Below are positions 53,576 to 62,060 of a stretch of DNA of 64,000 nucleotides, piece by piece (positions within the stretch are counted from its first letter, which is position 1; each line of letters starts with the position of its first letter). Origin of the DNA: Phycisphaera mikurensis NBRC 102666. Lineage in GTDB: Bacteria; Planctomycetota; Phycisphaerae; Phycisphaerales; SM1A02. The notes below the pieces were generated by a model that worked only from the letters and a program-made list of their open reading frames with translations, searched no databases and was not told the DNA's origin. Both the position numbers and the translations under genes were made by a program. Where the stretch lies: NCBI GenBank assembly GCA_945878575.1, contig CAMDUB010000001.1:62001-126000 (forward strand), in the 5' to 3' direction.

Positions 53576-54496
53576 TCATGCAGCAAACATGGCTTCCACG
53601 AACCTATCCGGGTCAAAGGGCTGCACATCGTCGGGCGTTTCGCCAACTCCAACAAGTTTCACCGGCACGTCCAGCGCATCGCGAATGGCCACCACAATGC
53701 CGCCCTTGGCAGTTCCATCAAGCTTTGCTAGGAATATTCCGCTGACATCACATGCCGCCTTAAATGCCGTTGCCTGTAACACCGCGTTCTGGCCACTGGT
53801 GGCATCGAGCACCAAGAGAATCTCGTGCGGCGCGCCGGGAATCTTCTTAGCAAGGACATTCCTGATCTTGGTCAGTTGCCGCATGAGGTTGTCTTGTGTG
53901 TGCAGACGTCCCGCCGTGTCGACCAGCAAAACGTCAACTCCGCGCGCAATCGCAGCCTCCGCTGCATCAAACGCCACGGCTGCAGGATCCGCTCCTTGCG
54001 CACCCTTGACAAGGTCCACACCAAGGCGCCGCGACCAGGTTTCCAGTTGCGCCACGGCGCCCGCGCGAAATGTATCGGCGGCAGCCAGCAACACACTTCG
54101 ACCGTCATCCTTCAAACTCTTAGCGATCTTGGCAACGCTGGTGGTCTTGCCGGCACCGTTGATCCCGACCACGAGCACGACGGTTGGCTTGGAAGCCGCC
54201 ACCGCAATCTCACGCGAACCAGATGCCAAACGTGCCTTCAGGCGCGCCTTGAGGAATTCAATCGCATCCTCTCCGCGCGGCACACGGCCCGAGCGAAACT
54301 CCGCGCGCAACTCCGCAGCGATTTCGCGCGCGGCACGCACCCCGACATCAGCAGCAACCAAGGTCCGCTCAATATCGTCGATCAGTTCCTCACTGAGCGT
54401 GCGGCCATGCAGAATGGAACGAAATCCGGCGCCGAATACCTCGGCCGTCTTCTGCAAGCCACGCTTGATCGCATCGACCGCGGCACGAAAGAACAT
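53576..54496 (-). CDS. ftsY: Signal recognition particle receptor FtsY
   Basis: 306-aa SRP-GTPase receptor; docks ribosome-SRP complexes to the Sec translocon. The N domain (ELIDDIERTLVAADVGVRAA) and the G domain are complete: GINGAGKTTSVAKIA (P-loop), AADTFRAGAVAQLETW, LVDTAGRLHTQDNLM, LDGTAKGG and GVGETPDDVQPF. There is no long acidic A domain. I use ATG 54496, one nucleotide after the nusB stop and preceded by the SD-like GGGGAAGG; the track start is 18 codons upstream and overlaps nusB. Confidence 0.96.
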   Translation of the reverse strand: MFFRAAVDAIKRGLQKTAEVFGAGFRSILHGRTLSEELIDDIERTLVAADVGVRAAREIAAELRAEFRSGRVPRGEDAIEFLKARLKARLASGSREIAVAASKPTVVLVVGINGAGKTTSVAKIAKSLKDDGRSVLLAAADTFRAGAVAQLETWSRRLGVDLVKGAQGADPAAVAFDAAEAAIARGVDVLLVDTAGRLHTQDNLMRQLTKIRNVLAKKIPGAPHEILLVLDATSGQNAVLQATAFKAACDVSGIFLAKLDGTAKGGIVVAIRDALDVPVKLVGVGETPDDVQPFDPDRFVEAMFAA

Positions 54497-54497
54497 C

Positions 54498-55019
54498 TCA
54501 GCCTTCCCCCACGGCTTCCGCATCGCCAGCGGCGGCATCGTCATCGCCACCCACGCCGTTCATGATCTTGTCGAGCACCCCGTTGACGAACTTGCCGCTG
54601 TCGGCTGTTCCAAATTCCTTCGCTAACTCGACAGCATCGCTGACCACTTTGCGTGGCGGCTCGGATGATTGACGCAGTTCGTACCAACCCAAGCGCAGCA
54701 AATTTCGATCAACCACTGGCTGCCGGTGCGGCGGCCATTCGCGGGCCAAAGTTGCGATTTCACGGTCGGCATCGTCATGGAATTCCCACGCCAGCGCAGC
54801 AAGCGCCATGCCACGCTCAATGTCGCCAACAGTTGCGTGATCGGTATCGGTTTCCGCTTGTGACATGCCCACCAACGCGCCATCGGAACTCTGCCCGGCG
54901 TCCAGTTGATACATGGCCTGCAGAGCGCAACGACGCATCGCGAGTGTCGCTGCACCTCCAGGAAGTCGTTCGTGCCCACCAGCCGCCCCGGCGCCAGTGG
55001 TTCGTTCATTGCTAGTCAT
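54498..55019 (-). CDS. nusB: Transcription antitermination factor NusB
   Basis: 173 aa. All-helical RNA-binding factor for rRNA antitermination. The core is ATLAMRRCALQAMYQLDAG, DREIATLAREWPPHRQPVVDRNLLRLGWYEL and KVVSDAVELAKEFGTADSGKFVNGVLDKI. The C-terminus is Gly/Asp rich. ribH ends with a 4-nt ATGA overlap onto its start, the standard ribH-nusB pairing, and ftsY follows immediately. Confidence 0.96.
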   Translation of the reverse strand: MTSNERTTGAGAAGGHERLPGGAATLAMRRCALQAMYQLDAGQSSDGALVGMSQAETDTDHATVGDIERGMALAALAWEFHDDADREIATLAREWPPHRQPVVDRNLLRLGWYELRQSSEPPRKVVSDAVELAKEFGTADSGKFVNGVLDKIMNGVGGDDDAAAGDAEAVGEG

Positions 55020-55486
55020 TGGCGGAGGTCCTCACAAGCGCGCACACAGGCGAGCGCAGCGGTCATTGCTTCCGCGCCTTTGTTACCGATCTCGCCACCA
55101 GCACGCGCGCGCGCCTGCTTCAAATTCTCAACAGTCAACACTGCCAAACCGACCGGCTTGCCGCGCCTCACGGAAATGCGCGCCAACTCACTGGTCACGG
55201 CTTGACCAAGGTGCCGATCATGTCGCGTCTCCCCGCGCACGATGCACCCGATCGCTACCGCCGCTGCAATGCCTGCACGCGCGAGCGCCGTGTCAATGAG
55301 CAGCGGAATTTCAAATGCGCCCGGGGCCTGCAAACGAACGATGTCCGATGCTTGGCCGCCAAGCCGCAGAAACTCGGCAGTGGCTGCCAATTCCATTGCC
55401 TCGGTAATGTCACGGTGATACGCGCTCACCACGATCGCCACGCGAAGCCCGCGTGCGTCCGCAGGAATAGTGCTGTCAGCCTTCAT
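55016..55486 (-). CDS. ribH: 6,7-dimethyl-8-ribityllumazine synthase
   Basis: 156-aa riboflavin pathway enzyme that forms lumazine and assembles into capsids. Motifs include VVSAYHRDITEAME, QAPGAFEIPLLI, GCIVRGETRHDRHLGQAV, PVGLAVLTVEN and GNKGAEA. A GATCCT is 7 nt upstream and TTGCTT lies 18 nt before it, a possible but non-TAnnnT promoter. First gene of the run ribH, nusB, ftsY, pilin-like, membrane protein, hrpB. No other riboflavin gene is here. Confidence 0.95.
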   Translation of the reverse strand: MKADSTIPADARGLRVAIVVSAYHRDITEAMELAATAEFLRLGGQASDIVRLQAPGAFEIPLLIDTALARAGIAAAVAIGCIVRGETRHDRHLGQAVTSELARISVRRGKPVGLAVLTVENLKQARARAGGEIGNKGAEAMTAALACVRACEDLRQ

Positions 55487-55612
55487 TTCGGTAAGGATCT
55501 CTGTTGAATCTCAGAACAAGCAACTTGCTTCAGGAGCACACGCAAACTGACGCGCCCGGCGGTTCCGGGCGGAATGCCCACCGTTGGGCTGATGATCGTA
55601 GCAGCGCCCCGT

Positions 55613-55618
55613 TACCAT
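55613..55618 (+). promoter_or_regulatory. -10-like TACCAT for the UbiA gene
   Basis: TACCAT with a 6-nt spacer to GTG 55625. This supports GTG over the earlier in-frame ATG codons; the signal is weaker than those for gatB or parA. Confidence 0.35.
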
Positions 55619-55624
55619 GACCCG

Positions 55625-56626
55625 GTGCGTCCAGTTGCCGAGCGCATCCTCGACGCGTTTCAACTGACGCGGCTCTCCCTCGCGTTCGGCGCGGTGTGCG
55701 AGCTGTGGCTGGTGACGCTGCTCACACGTGCCGACCCGCGGTACGTGCACCTACCGCTTTATCACATGCCACTTTGGAAGGCACTGGCGTGCACCGCGCT
55801 GGTTGCGATCGGTCTGTTCAGTTTTGCAGCCAGTCTGAATGATCTCCTTGATGTTCGCCATGATCGCCGCTTCAGTCCGGAACGACCGCTTGCAGCTGGC
55901 CGCATCCGCACCTCAAGCGCGGCGCTGCTTTCGTTCGGCGCATTGATGACGGCCGTGATTTCGGCAAGCACACTGGGCGAGCCCGCGTTGATCTTGACGG
56001 TTGCCGTTGCCGCGGCAGTCATGTTCTATGACGCCATTGGCAAACACATTCCATCCATTGGCATCGTCACCATCGGCCTTCTGCATGCAGCCAACATGCT
56101 GATCCCCAACTGGACGCTGACGTTCACGTTGCCGATCTGGTGGTCCATGTCGCACGCGGTGGCCATTGCTGCCAGTGTGCATCGATACGAAGACAAGCGC
56201 CCGTACTTTGGAACCAAGCGCATTCTGTCATTGGTGGCAGTCTGGTTGTTCTGGTCGATCGCCCTCCTTGGGGGGGGAGCGCTCGCCGCTCGCAATTCCG
56301 CGGGCGGCTACTGGCCGCAAGTGGCGCGTGGTGATGAACTCATTGGCTCGGGTCCGATCGGAATCATTTGGCCCGTCCTCGCGCTCGCTGGATTCCTACT
56401 CCTGGTGCGCGCAAAAGTGGCGGGATCGCCCGGTGCTACTGGCGCTGAACGACTGCGTCGCTACGGCGCCATGTGGCAAGCCGTCTACGCGGCGGCATGG
56501 CTGATGGCTGCCGGGCTACAAGCCGAGGCGCTGGGCATGGCCGCGCTCGCCCTGGCTGGGATCGTGGCGATGACCCTGCTAAAAGAAATCAACGGATTGA
56601 GCGGGCGCCCGATCAGTTGGCGGTGA
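55625..56626 (+). CDS. UbiA family prenyltransferase
   Basis: 333-aa polytopic enzyme transferring prenyl groups to aromatic or other acceptors. The first diphosphate-binding motif is FAASLNDLLDVRHDR (NDxxDxxxD) followed by RPLAAGRI. About nine hydrophobic helices are visible; the second Asp motif is not obvious (YEDKRPYFG occupies its place). The start is uncertain: GTG 55625 is preceded by TACCAT, while the track uses ATG 55574 and another ATG lies at 55592. It may act in menaquinone assembly with mqnE, but that is inference, because other UbiA roles exist. Confidence 0.85.
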   Translation: MRPVAERILDAFQLTRLSLAFGAVCELWLVTLLTRADPRYVHLPLYHMPLWKALACTALVAIGLFSFAASLNDLLDVRHDRRFSPERPLAAGRIRTSSAALLSFGALMTAVISASTLGEPALILTVAVAAAVMFYDAIGKHIPSIGIVTIGLLHAANMLIPNWTLTFTLPIWWSMSHAVAIAASVHRYEDKRPYFGTKRILSLVAVWLFWSIALLGGGALAARNSAGGYWPQVARGDELIGSGPIGIIWPVLALAGFLLLVRAKVAGSPGATGAERLRRYGAMWQAVYAAAWLMAAGLQAEALGMAALALAGIVAMTLLKEINGLSGRPISWR

Positions 56627-56643
56627 ACCGCCCGCGGCTCAAG

Positions 56644-56649
56644 TAGCCT
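56644..56649 (+). promoter_or_regulatory. -10-like TAGCCT for the lptD-like gene
   Basis: TAGCCT ends 7 nt before GTG 56657, 17 nt after the UbiA stop. With the alternative ATG at 56681 the spacer would be 31 nt. Confidence 0.35.
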
Positions 56650-56656
56650 TCCGCGC

Positions 56657-59600
56657 GTGCCCCGCGCGTCCATTACCACCATGCGAAGTTTGGCATCCAT
56701 GATCGGTTGCCTCAGCATCACGGCGGTTCTATCGACCGCGCATGGACAAGTGGAACGAGCACGCGTCGAAGGTGATCGATTGGGCGGATTTGTCATTCCC
56801 ACCGAACCTGGTGTGTGGCCGATCACGCTTCGTTCTACCAATGCACACGTCTGGAAAGTGGACAGCACGCAGCGTGTCTATCTCACCGGACGCGTCGGTG
56901 TGAACCTTGGCACCTACGACTTCACTTCCGAGCGCGCGGTCATCTGGATCGAACGGATTCCAAGTGCCAAGGGACTGATCACGCAGATCGCTGTGTGGTT
57001 CCCGGAAACAATCGAGCCCACCAAGGCGGCGGGTCTCGGCGCGGGCGGTTCGAATCTCTTCATCACTGCCAGTACCTACGGCGAGGTCTCGCTCTCGGCG
57101 GTGCTCTTTGAGCCAACCGCTCCTGCGGCCAACGAAGACCTGGCGCGCGCGCAACAGCGGCTCGCCGCATACTTGGTTGAACTGAGCGCCAAGCCACCGG
57201 CGCTGCGCATTCTTCCTGAAGTACTTCGACCGCCGCGTCCGCCCAAGCCGGCCCCCATGGTGGTTGGCGAAAACGCACCACTCGACCGAAGTGTTGCGGC
57301 AAAGCTGGAAGCAGCTGCGCAGCCCGGCGCTGCACAATTGATGGCGCAAATGCCGGCCGCCCCGCCAATTCCAGTGGTTGCTGGCGAAGCGATTCCCGGC
57401 TCATCATCGCGACCAATTGTTGCCCCGGACAGCATGGTGTCATTTGCCGCCGAGCAGATTGATGCTGACGCGCAGACGGATCAAATTGCACTCACCAAGG
57501 GCGTGACCATCGATGTGTTGCCGCGGTTTGAAGGCGGCGCATCACGAGCGCTGCAAATGCGCGCTGATCGTGGGGTGGTGTTTCTGAAGAAGGGAACACT
57601 CGGCGCACTCAAGGGTGGATCCACTGAAACCACCGCTGAGTCCGTGGCTGGCATTTACCTGGAAGGTGATGTCTACGCCACTGACTTCAAGTACGTGATC
57701 CGCGCCCGCCGTGCCTACTACGACTTTGCTACCGGCAAAGCCAGCATGGTGGACAGCGTGCTCCGCACCACCGCTCGAGGCGGCATACCACTGATTGCAC
57801 GCGCCGCGGAATTGCGCCAGTATTCGCAGCAGCAGTTTGAAGGCAATGACATTCAGATCTCCATGAGCGAGTTCTTCGAGCCGCATCTTTCCATTGGCGC
57901 CGATCGTGCCACCATCACCGAAGCCGAGGGCGCCGACGGCGGAACCATCAGCAAACTGCGCGCTGACAACGTGACTTTCAAGTCTGGCGCAGTGCCATTC
58001 TTCTGGCTGCCCACCTTCGCATCCGAAGGCGACATGATGCCGCCCATTCGAGCCATCGGTGGCAACTACAACGAATTGACCGGCGCACAAATCTACTCGG
58101 AATGGGACCTGTTCTCACTCATGGGGATTGCCAAGCCGCGCGACACTGACCTGAATCTGGTGCAAGAAACGCTCACCAATTACGGTGTTGGCGGCGGCGT
58201 TCGCGGCAAAGTAGGTGCTGCGAAGGTTGACGCACTGATCGTCGCCGACTTCGGAAATCCCGAGCAGACCTCCGCGGGTGAGGAAGTGGTCGCCACCGAC
58301 TCCATTCGCGGCACATTCAATCTGTCGCGCGAATTTGTGTTCTCCGATACGTCGAAGTTGGAATTGCGCACTTCCTACGTCACCGACGAGAGCTTCCTGC
58401 AGATCTGGCGGCAGCAACAATTTGCCACTGAGTTTCAGCGCGAAACCAGCACCTACTACGTTGACCGCGGCGACCGTTCGGAGTTCTCTGCACTTGGAGC
58501 AATTCCCACCAACGACGTGATCACCAATAGTTCGCAGTTGGCATCACGGCCATACCAGGTGCGCAAATTCCCCGAGGTTGCCTACAAGCGTTGGGGCGAC
58601 ACGCTGTTTGGCGATTCCATCGTCTGGCAGCAGGAATACAACTTGAACCTGATGGCGCTGGAGTTCGGCCGCGGTTCACAAGACACCACTGGCGTACGAC
58701 CCAATACGTTCAACCTGAACGGCCAAACCTATGCGCCCGGCAAGACGTTCACCAATGCCACCACGCTGACGGATCTGTACGAATCAAGTGGATACAACGG
58801 CGATACGGTCTCGCGCATCTTCACCCGCCAAGAACTCTCCTCAACATTTGGCGGTAATGGCTGGAAAATCACGCCATTTACCTCCGCGAACGTCTTTGGA
58901 TACATCAGCGGTGATCGCACCAGTTACAACACCGAAGCGGAAGATTTCCGCGCCATCATCGCTACCGGCTTCCGCTCCAGCGCCGACTTCACTTCTAACT
59001 TTGATAAGTTTGAAGTGGCAACACTTGATCTGCACCGCATGCGCCATGTGCTGACTCCGTATGTCAATACCTGGGCGGGTTACAACTCCACCGACGACCT
59101 TGCCTACGCCATCTACGATCAAGAGATGGAAGGCGCCACCGGCGGCGCTGTGGTGCAAGCTGGACTGAAGCAACGCCTGCAAACCATGCGTGGCGGTCCA
59201 GGCAATTGGCAGTCCGTCGATTGGTTGATGTTTGATGTTGGCATCATGTGGAACGAAAGCGGCGACGACTTAGCACGTAACTACACCGACGGCGCCAAGT
59301 ACAAGCAGAGTCTGTTCCCGCAGTATTTCGCGTGGCGCCCGGAATTGAGTCAGTGGGGTCGTAACGCGTACAGCAGCTTCCAATTTGCGGCGAGTAGTTC
59401 GTTGACCCTGCGTGGCAGCATTACCTATCTGCTCGCCGATGATCTGCCCTCGGATGGCACCGGTGCATTCGGTCTTGCCAGCGCTGGCCGCGGTTCGATC
59501 GGTGCCACCATGCAACACTCACCGGATGTTTCAACATTCATCGAATACCGTGGCATCAACAACTTCGCGCCGGAGAGCGTGTACCTCTCTGACTCGTTGC

Positions 59601-59845
59601 TCTCTGGTGGCGTGAACTACCAGATCAGCAAGGCTTACACGGCGTCGTTCATTCCAACCTACGACCTCGAAGAGAACGACTTCCGCCTGTTCACCGCCAA
59701 TTTGAGCCGCGAAATGCCTGATTTCACGCTGCTCGCCACCATTGGCTATGACGCCATTCAGGACCAGTATTTCGGTGGAATCAATATCGCTATCGGTGGC
59801 AAAACAAGCGCCATGCCCTTCACGACGCAAGCGATCAACCGCTGA
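56657..59845 (+). CDS. LptD/OstA-like outer-membrane assembly protein
   Basis: 1062 aa. A signal peptide (MRSLASMIGCLSITAVLSTAHGQ, from Met 56681 or with a 9-codon GTG extension) is followed by a region of unknown role (residues about 30-270). Then a short OstA/LptA-like segment (FAAEQIDADAQTDQIALTKGV). The C-terminal 500 residues are beta-barrel-like with alternating aromatics and frequent Tyr/Asn strands, ending FGGINIAIGGKTSAMPFTTQ. LptD inserts LPS at the cell surface; its partners lptA-E are not nearby. It implies an outer membrane. Identity is fairly sure at fold level; the exact LptD role is inferred. Confidence 0.8.
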   Translation: MPRASITTMRSLASMIGCLSITAVLSTAHGQVERARVEGDRLGGFVIPTEPGVWPITLRSTNAHVWKVDSTQRVYLTGRVGVNLGTYDFTSERAVIWIERIPSAKGLITQIAVWFPETIEPTKAAGLGAGGSNLFITASTYGEVSLSAVLFEPTAPAANEDLARAQQRLAAYLVELSAKPPALRILPEVLRPPRPPKPAPMVVGENAPLDRSVAAKLEAAAQPGAAQLMAQMPAAPPIPVVAGEAIPGSSSRPIVAPDSMVSFAAEQIDADAQTDQIALTKGVTIDVLPRFEGGASRALQMRADRGVVFLKKGTLGALKGGSTETTAESVAGIYLEGDVYATDFKYVIRARRAYYDFATGKASMVDSVLRTTARGGIPLIARAAELRQYSQQQFEGNDIQISMSEFFEPHLSIGADRATITEAEGADGGTISKLRADNVTFKSGAVPFFWLPTFASEGDMMPPIRAIGGNYNELTGAQIYSEWDLFSLMGIAKPRDTDLNLVQETLTNYGVGGGVRGKVGAAKVDALIVADFGNPEQTSAGEEVVATDSIRGTFNLSREFVFSDTSKLELRTSYVTDESFLQIWRQQQFATEFQRETSTYYVDRGDRSEFSALGAIPTNDVITNSSQLASRPYQVRKFPEVAYKRWGDTLFGDSIVWQQEYNLNLMALEFGRGSQDTTGVRPNTFNLNGQTYAPGKTFTNATTLTDLYESSGYNGDTVSRIFTRQELSSTFGGNGWKITPFTSANVFGYISGDRTSYNTEAEDFRAIIATGFRSSADFTSNFDKFEVATLDLHRMRHVLTPYVNTWAGYNSTDDLAYAIYDQEMEGATGGAVVQAGLKQRLQTMRGGPGNWQSVDWLMFDVGIMWNESGDDLARNYTDGAKYKQSLFPQYFAWRPELSQWGRNAYSSFQFAASSSLTLRGSITYLLADDLPSDGTGAFGLASAGRGSIGATMQHSPDVSTFIEYRGINNFAPESVYLSDSLLSGGVNYQISKAYTASFIPTYDLEENDFRLFTANLSREMPDFTLLATIGYDAIQDQYFGGINIAIGGKTSAMPFTTQAINR

Positions 59846-59875
59846 GAATGCTGCAACCCGCACCACGCGGCCTTG

Positions 59876-60904
59876 TTAATCAAAGAGCTCTTCCGAACGC
59901 GCGGGCGGTTCGATGCCCACGTGTCGGAACGCTGCATGGGTCAACCGGCGACCCTGCCGAGTGCGCGCCAAGAATCCCACCTGCAACAGGTACGGCTCCA
60001 CGACATCTTCAAGCGTGAGCGCATCTTCACCAATCGTGGCTGCGATCGCTTCCAGACCGGCCGGACCGCCTCCGTAAGTAGTGGCCAAGGTCCGCAAGTA
60101 GCGACGGTCAAGTTCATCAAGCCCCAGCGCATCGACGCCTTCAAGAGCAAGCGCGTCGTCGACCACGCGAGTGTCAAGTCGCCCGGCGGCGCGCACCGCG
60201 GAGAAATCCCGCACGCGACGCAAGAGCCGAAGCGCCACGCGCGGTGTCCCGCGACTCCGTTCGGCAATTGACTGCAAGGTGCTTGCGGGAATTCCATCCA
60301 TCCGCAACAACCCGGCGGCGCGCGCCAAGATGGCAACAATGTCCGTCACCGGATAGAAGCCAAGGTTGTGGGCAATTCCAAAGCGTGATCGCAGCGCCTG
60401 CGTCAACAGACCAGAGCGCGTCGTTGCACCGATCAGCGTGAACGGACGCAGCCCGATCGTCACCACCTTGGAATTCATACCGCTATCGACAGTGAAGTCG
60501 ATGCGAAAGTCTTCCATAGCGGGGTAGATGTATTCCTCAACCGCCGTGGGCAGACGGTGGATCTCATCAATGAAGAGGACATCATGCGCCTCCATCTTGG
60601 TGAGTGTGCCGATCAAATCGGCCGCTTTGGTGAGCGCGGGGCCGCTGGTCACATAGGCGCGGGTGCCCATTTCTGCGGCAATCACATGCGCAAGCGTGGT
60701 CTTACCAAGCCCAGGTGGACCATGCAGAAGCACATGCTCCATCGGTTCGCCGCGACCCTTGGCCGCTTCGATGGCAATGCGAATCCGCTCAATCAGATCA
60801 CGCTGACCAACGTACTCATCAATGCGAACAGGACGAAGCGCACCGGTTGCCTGCTCGGCGTCAGTGGCTTGTTCTGCTGCTGAAACGATGCGTTCGCGTG
60901 CCAT
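59876..60904 (-). CDS. ruvB: Holliday junction branch migration helicase RuvB
   Basis: 342-aa AAA+ motor that drives branch migration with RuvA. RPVRIDEYVGQRDLIERI starts the core; Walker A is GPPGLGKTTLAHV, Walker B is LFIDEIHRLP, sensor I lies around GATTRSGLLT, and the arginine finger and C-terminal winged helix end LQVGFLARTRQGRRLT. Normal length. It follows lemA by 14 nt; ruvA and ruvC are not in the window. Confidence 0.97.
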   Translation of the reverse strand: MARERIVSAAEQATDAEQATGALRPVRIDEYVGQRDLIERIRIAIEAAKGRGEPMEHVLLHGPPGLGKTTLAHVIAAEMGTRAYVTSGPALTKAADLIGTLTKMEAHDVLFIDEIHRLPTAVEEYIYPAMEDFRIDFTVDSGMNSKVVTIGLRPFTLIGATTRSGLLTQALRSRFGIAHNLGFYPVTDIVAILARAAGLLRMDGIPASTLQSIAERSRGTPRVALRLLRRVRDFSAVRAAGRLDTRVVDDALALEGVDALGLDELDRRYLRTLATTYGGGPAGLEAIAATIGEDALTLEDVVEPYLLQVGFLARTRQGRRLTHAAFRHVGIEPPARSEELFD

Positions 60905-60918
60905 GCCAACGAAGTCCG

Positions 60919-61503
60919 TCAGAACTGAACCTGCGGAGCGTTGCGCTGCGCCGGATCATCCACTTCAAAGAATGGCATGTCTTGGAACCCGCACATGCGG
61001 GCAATGAACAGTGCAGGAAATTGCCGTGCAGTGGAATTGAAGGTCTGCGCCGCGCCGTTGTATCCGCCACGCGCTCCAGCGATTCGATTTTCAACCTGCG
61101 AGAGCTCGCCCTGCAATTGCAAGAAATTCTGATTGGCCTTCAGATCTGGATACGCCTCGGCAACAGCCATCAGGCGACCAAGTGCACCGCCCAGGCCTTG
61201 TTCTGCCTTGAGGCGCTCGTCCATGTTCATGCCGGGACGTACCGCAGCGGCGCGCGCAGAGATGACGCTTTCAAAGGTCTGCTTCTCGTGCGCCGCGTAG
61301 CCCTTGACCGTATTGACGAGGTTTGGCACCAGATCATGGCGACGCTTGAGTTCAACATCAATACCACTAAACGAACCCTGCGCAGCAATGCGTGAGCGCG
61401 TGAGTGTGTTGTAAACACCAATGCCCCACAGCACGAGCCCCAGTGCTACAACGGCGATCAAACCAATGATTCCCAGCGCGATGATTCCGATTCCTGCACC
61501 CAT
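60919..61503 (-). CDS. lemA: LemA family membrane protein
   Basis: 194 aa from Met 61503, preceded by an AGGAGG SD 7 nt upstream. An N-terminal TM helix (IGIIALGIIGLIAVVALGLVLW), then the LemA four-helix region: VYNTLTRSRIAAQGSFSGIDVELKRRHDLVPNLVNTVKGYAAHE, AVAEAYPDLKANQNFLQLQGELSQVENRIAGARGGYN, and the FPALFIARMCGF ending. LemA proteins are widespread, with poorly defined roles in envelope stress. The track ORF adds a spurious 73 residues. It sits between EVE and ruvB. Confidence 0.93.
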   Translation of the reverse strand: MGAGIGIIALGIIGLIAVVALGLVLWGIGVYNTLTRSRIAAQGSFSGIDVELKRRHDLVPNLVNTVKGYAAHEKQTFESVISARAAAVRPGMNMDERLKAEQGLGGALGRLMAVAEAYPDLKANQNFLQLQGELSQVENRIAGARGGYNGAAQTFNSTARQFPALFIARMCGFQDMPFFEVDDPAQRNAPQVQF

Positions 61504-61556
61504 CGAAGTCCTCCTTGCGCCAGCGAATGCCGGCGACACGGTAAACGATACCCCAA

Positions 61557-62036
61557 TCAGCGCTTCCGGCCTTTCGATGAATTCGCAAGTCGCAGCACCG
61601 CGGCAAACTCCGCGGCGGTGACCGGCGTCACGCTGAGGCGATTTCCCTTCTGCAGCGCAACCATGGACTGCAGGGCGGCTGCGGTGCGCAATTCTTCCAG
61701 CGCCACCACCTGCGTGAAGCACTCCACGAATTTGAGGTCACGCATCATCCACCGGGGCGCCGTGCGTGTTGACTTTGGGTCGTGGTACTCGCTCTTGGGG
61801 TCAAACTGGGTCGGATCAGCGCGCGCCTCGCCCACCACCTCGGCAACGCCGGCGACACCGGTCGGTTCCGCGTTGGAGTGGTAGATCAACACTCGATCGC
61901 CGGGCGACATGGAATCGCGCATGAAATTGCGCGCTTGGTAGTTACGAATGCATTCCCAGCCCGTCACGCCGTCGCGGCGCAGGTCAGTGATGGAATAGAC
62001 GGTGGGTTCGGTCTTGCAAAGCCAGTAGGAAGGCAT
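61557..62036 (-). CDS. EVE domain protein
   Basis: 159 aa from Met 62036. The EVE (PUA-like) domain is nearly the whole protein: PSYWLCKTEPTVYSITDL, GVTGWECIRNYQARNFMRD, MSPGDRVLIYHSNAEPTGVAGVAEVVGEA and WMMRDLKFVECFTQVVAL. EVE domains bind modified bases in DNA or RNA; the bacterial stand-alone form has an unclear cellular role. Start chosen because TATCCT is exactly 6 nt upstream; the track start is 144 codons further. It begins the EVE-lemA-ruvB run. Confidence 0.93.
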   Translation of the reverse strand: MPSYWLCKTEPTVYSITDLRRDGVTGWECIRNYQARNFMRDSMSPGDRVLIYHSNAEPTGVAGVAEVVGEARADPTQFDPKSEYHDPKSTRTAPRWMMRDLKFVECFTQVVALEELRTAAALQSMVALQKGNRLSVTPVTAAEFAAVLRLANSSKGRKR

Positions 62037-62042
62037 GCACCG

Positions 62043-62052
62043 AGGATATGCT
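62043..62052. promoter_or_regulatory. Overlapping divergent -10-like elements
   Basis: AGGATATGCT contains TATCCT on the minus strand (62043-62048), 6 nt from the EVE ATG, and TATGCT on the plus strand (62047-62052), 8 nt from ATG 62061. The two hexamers share two base pairs, so only one polymerase could be bound at a time. Confidence 0.5.
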
Positions 62053-62060
62053 CGTCGCAG

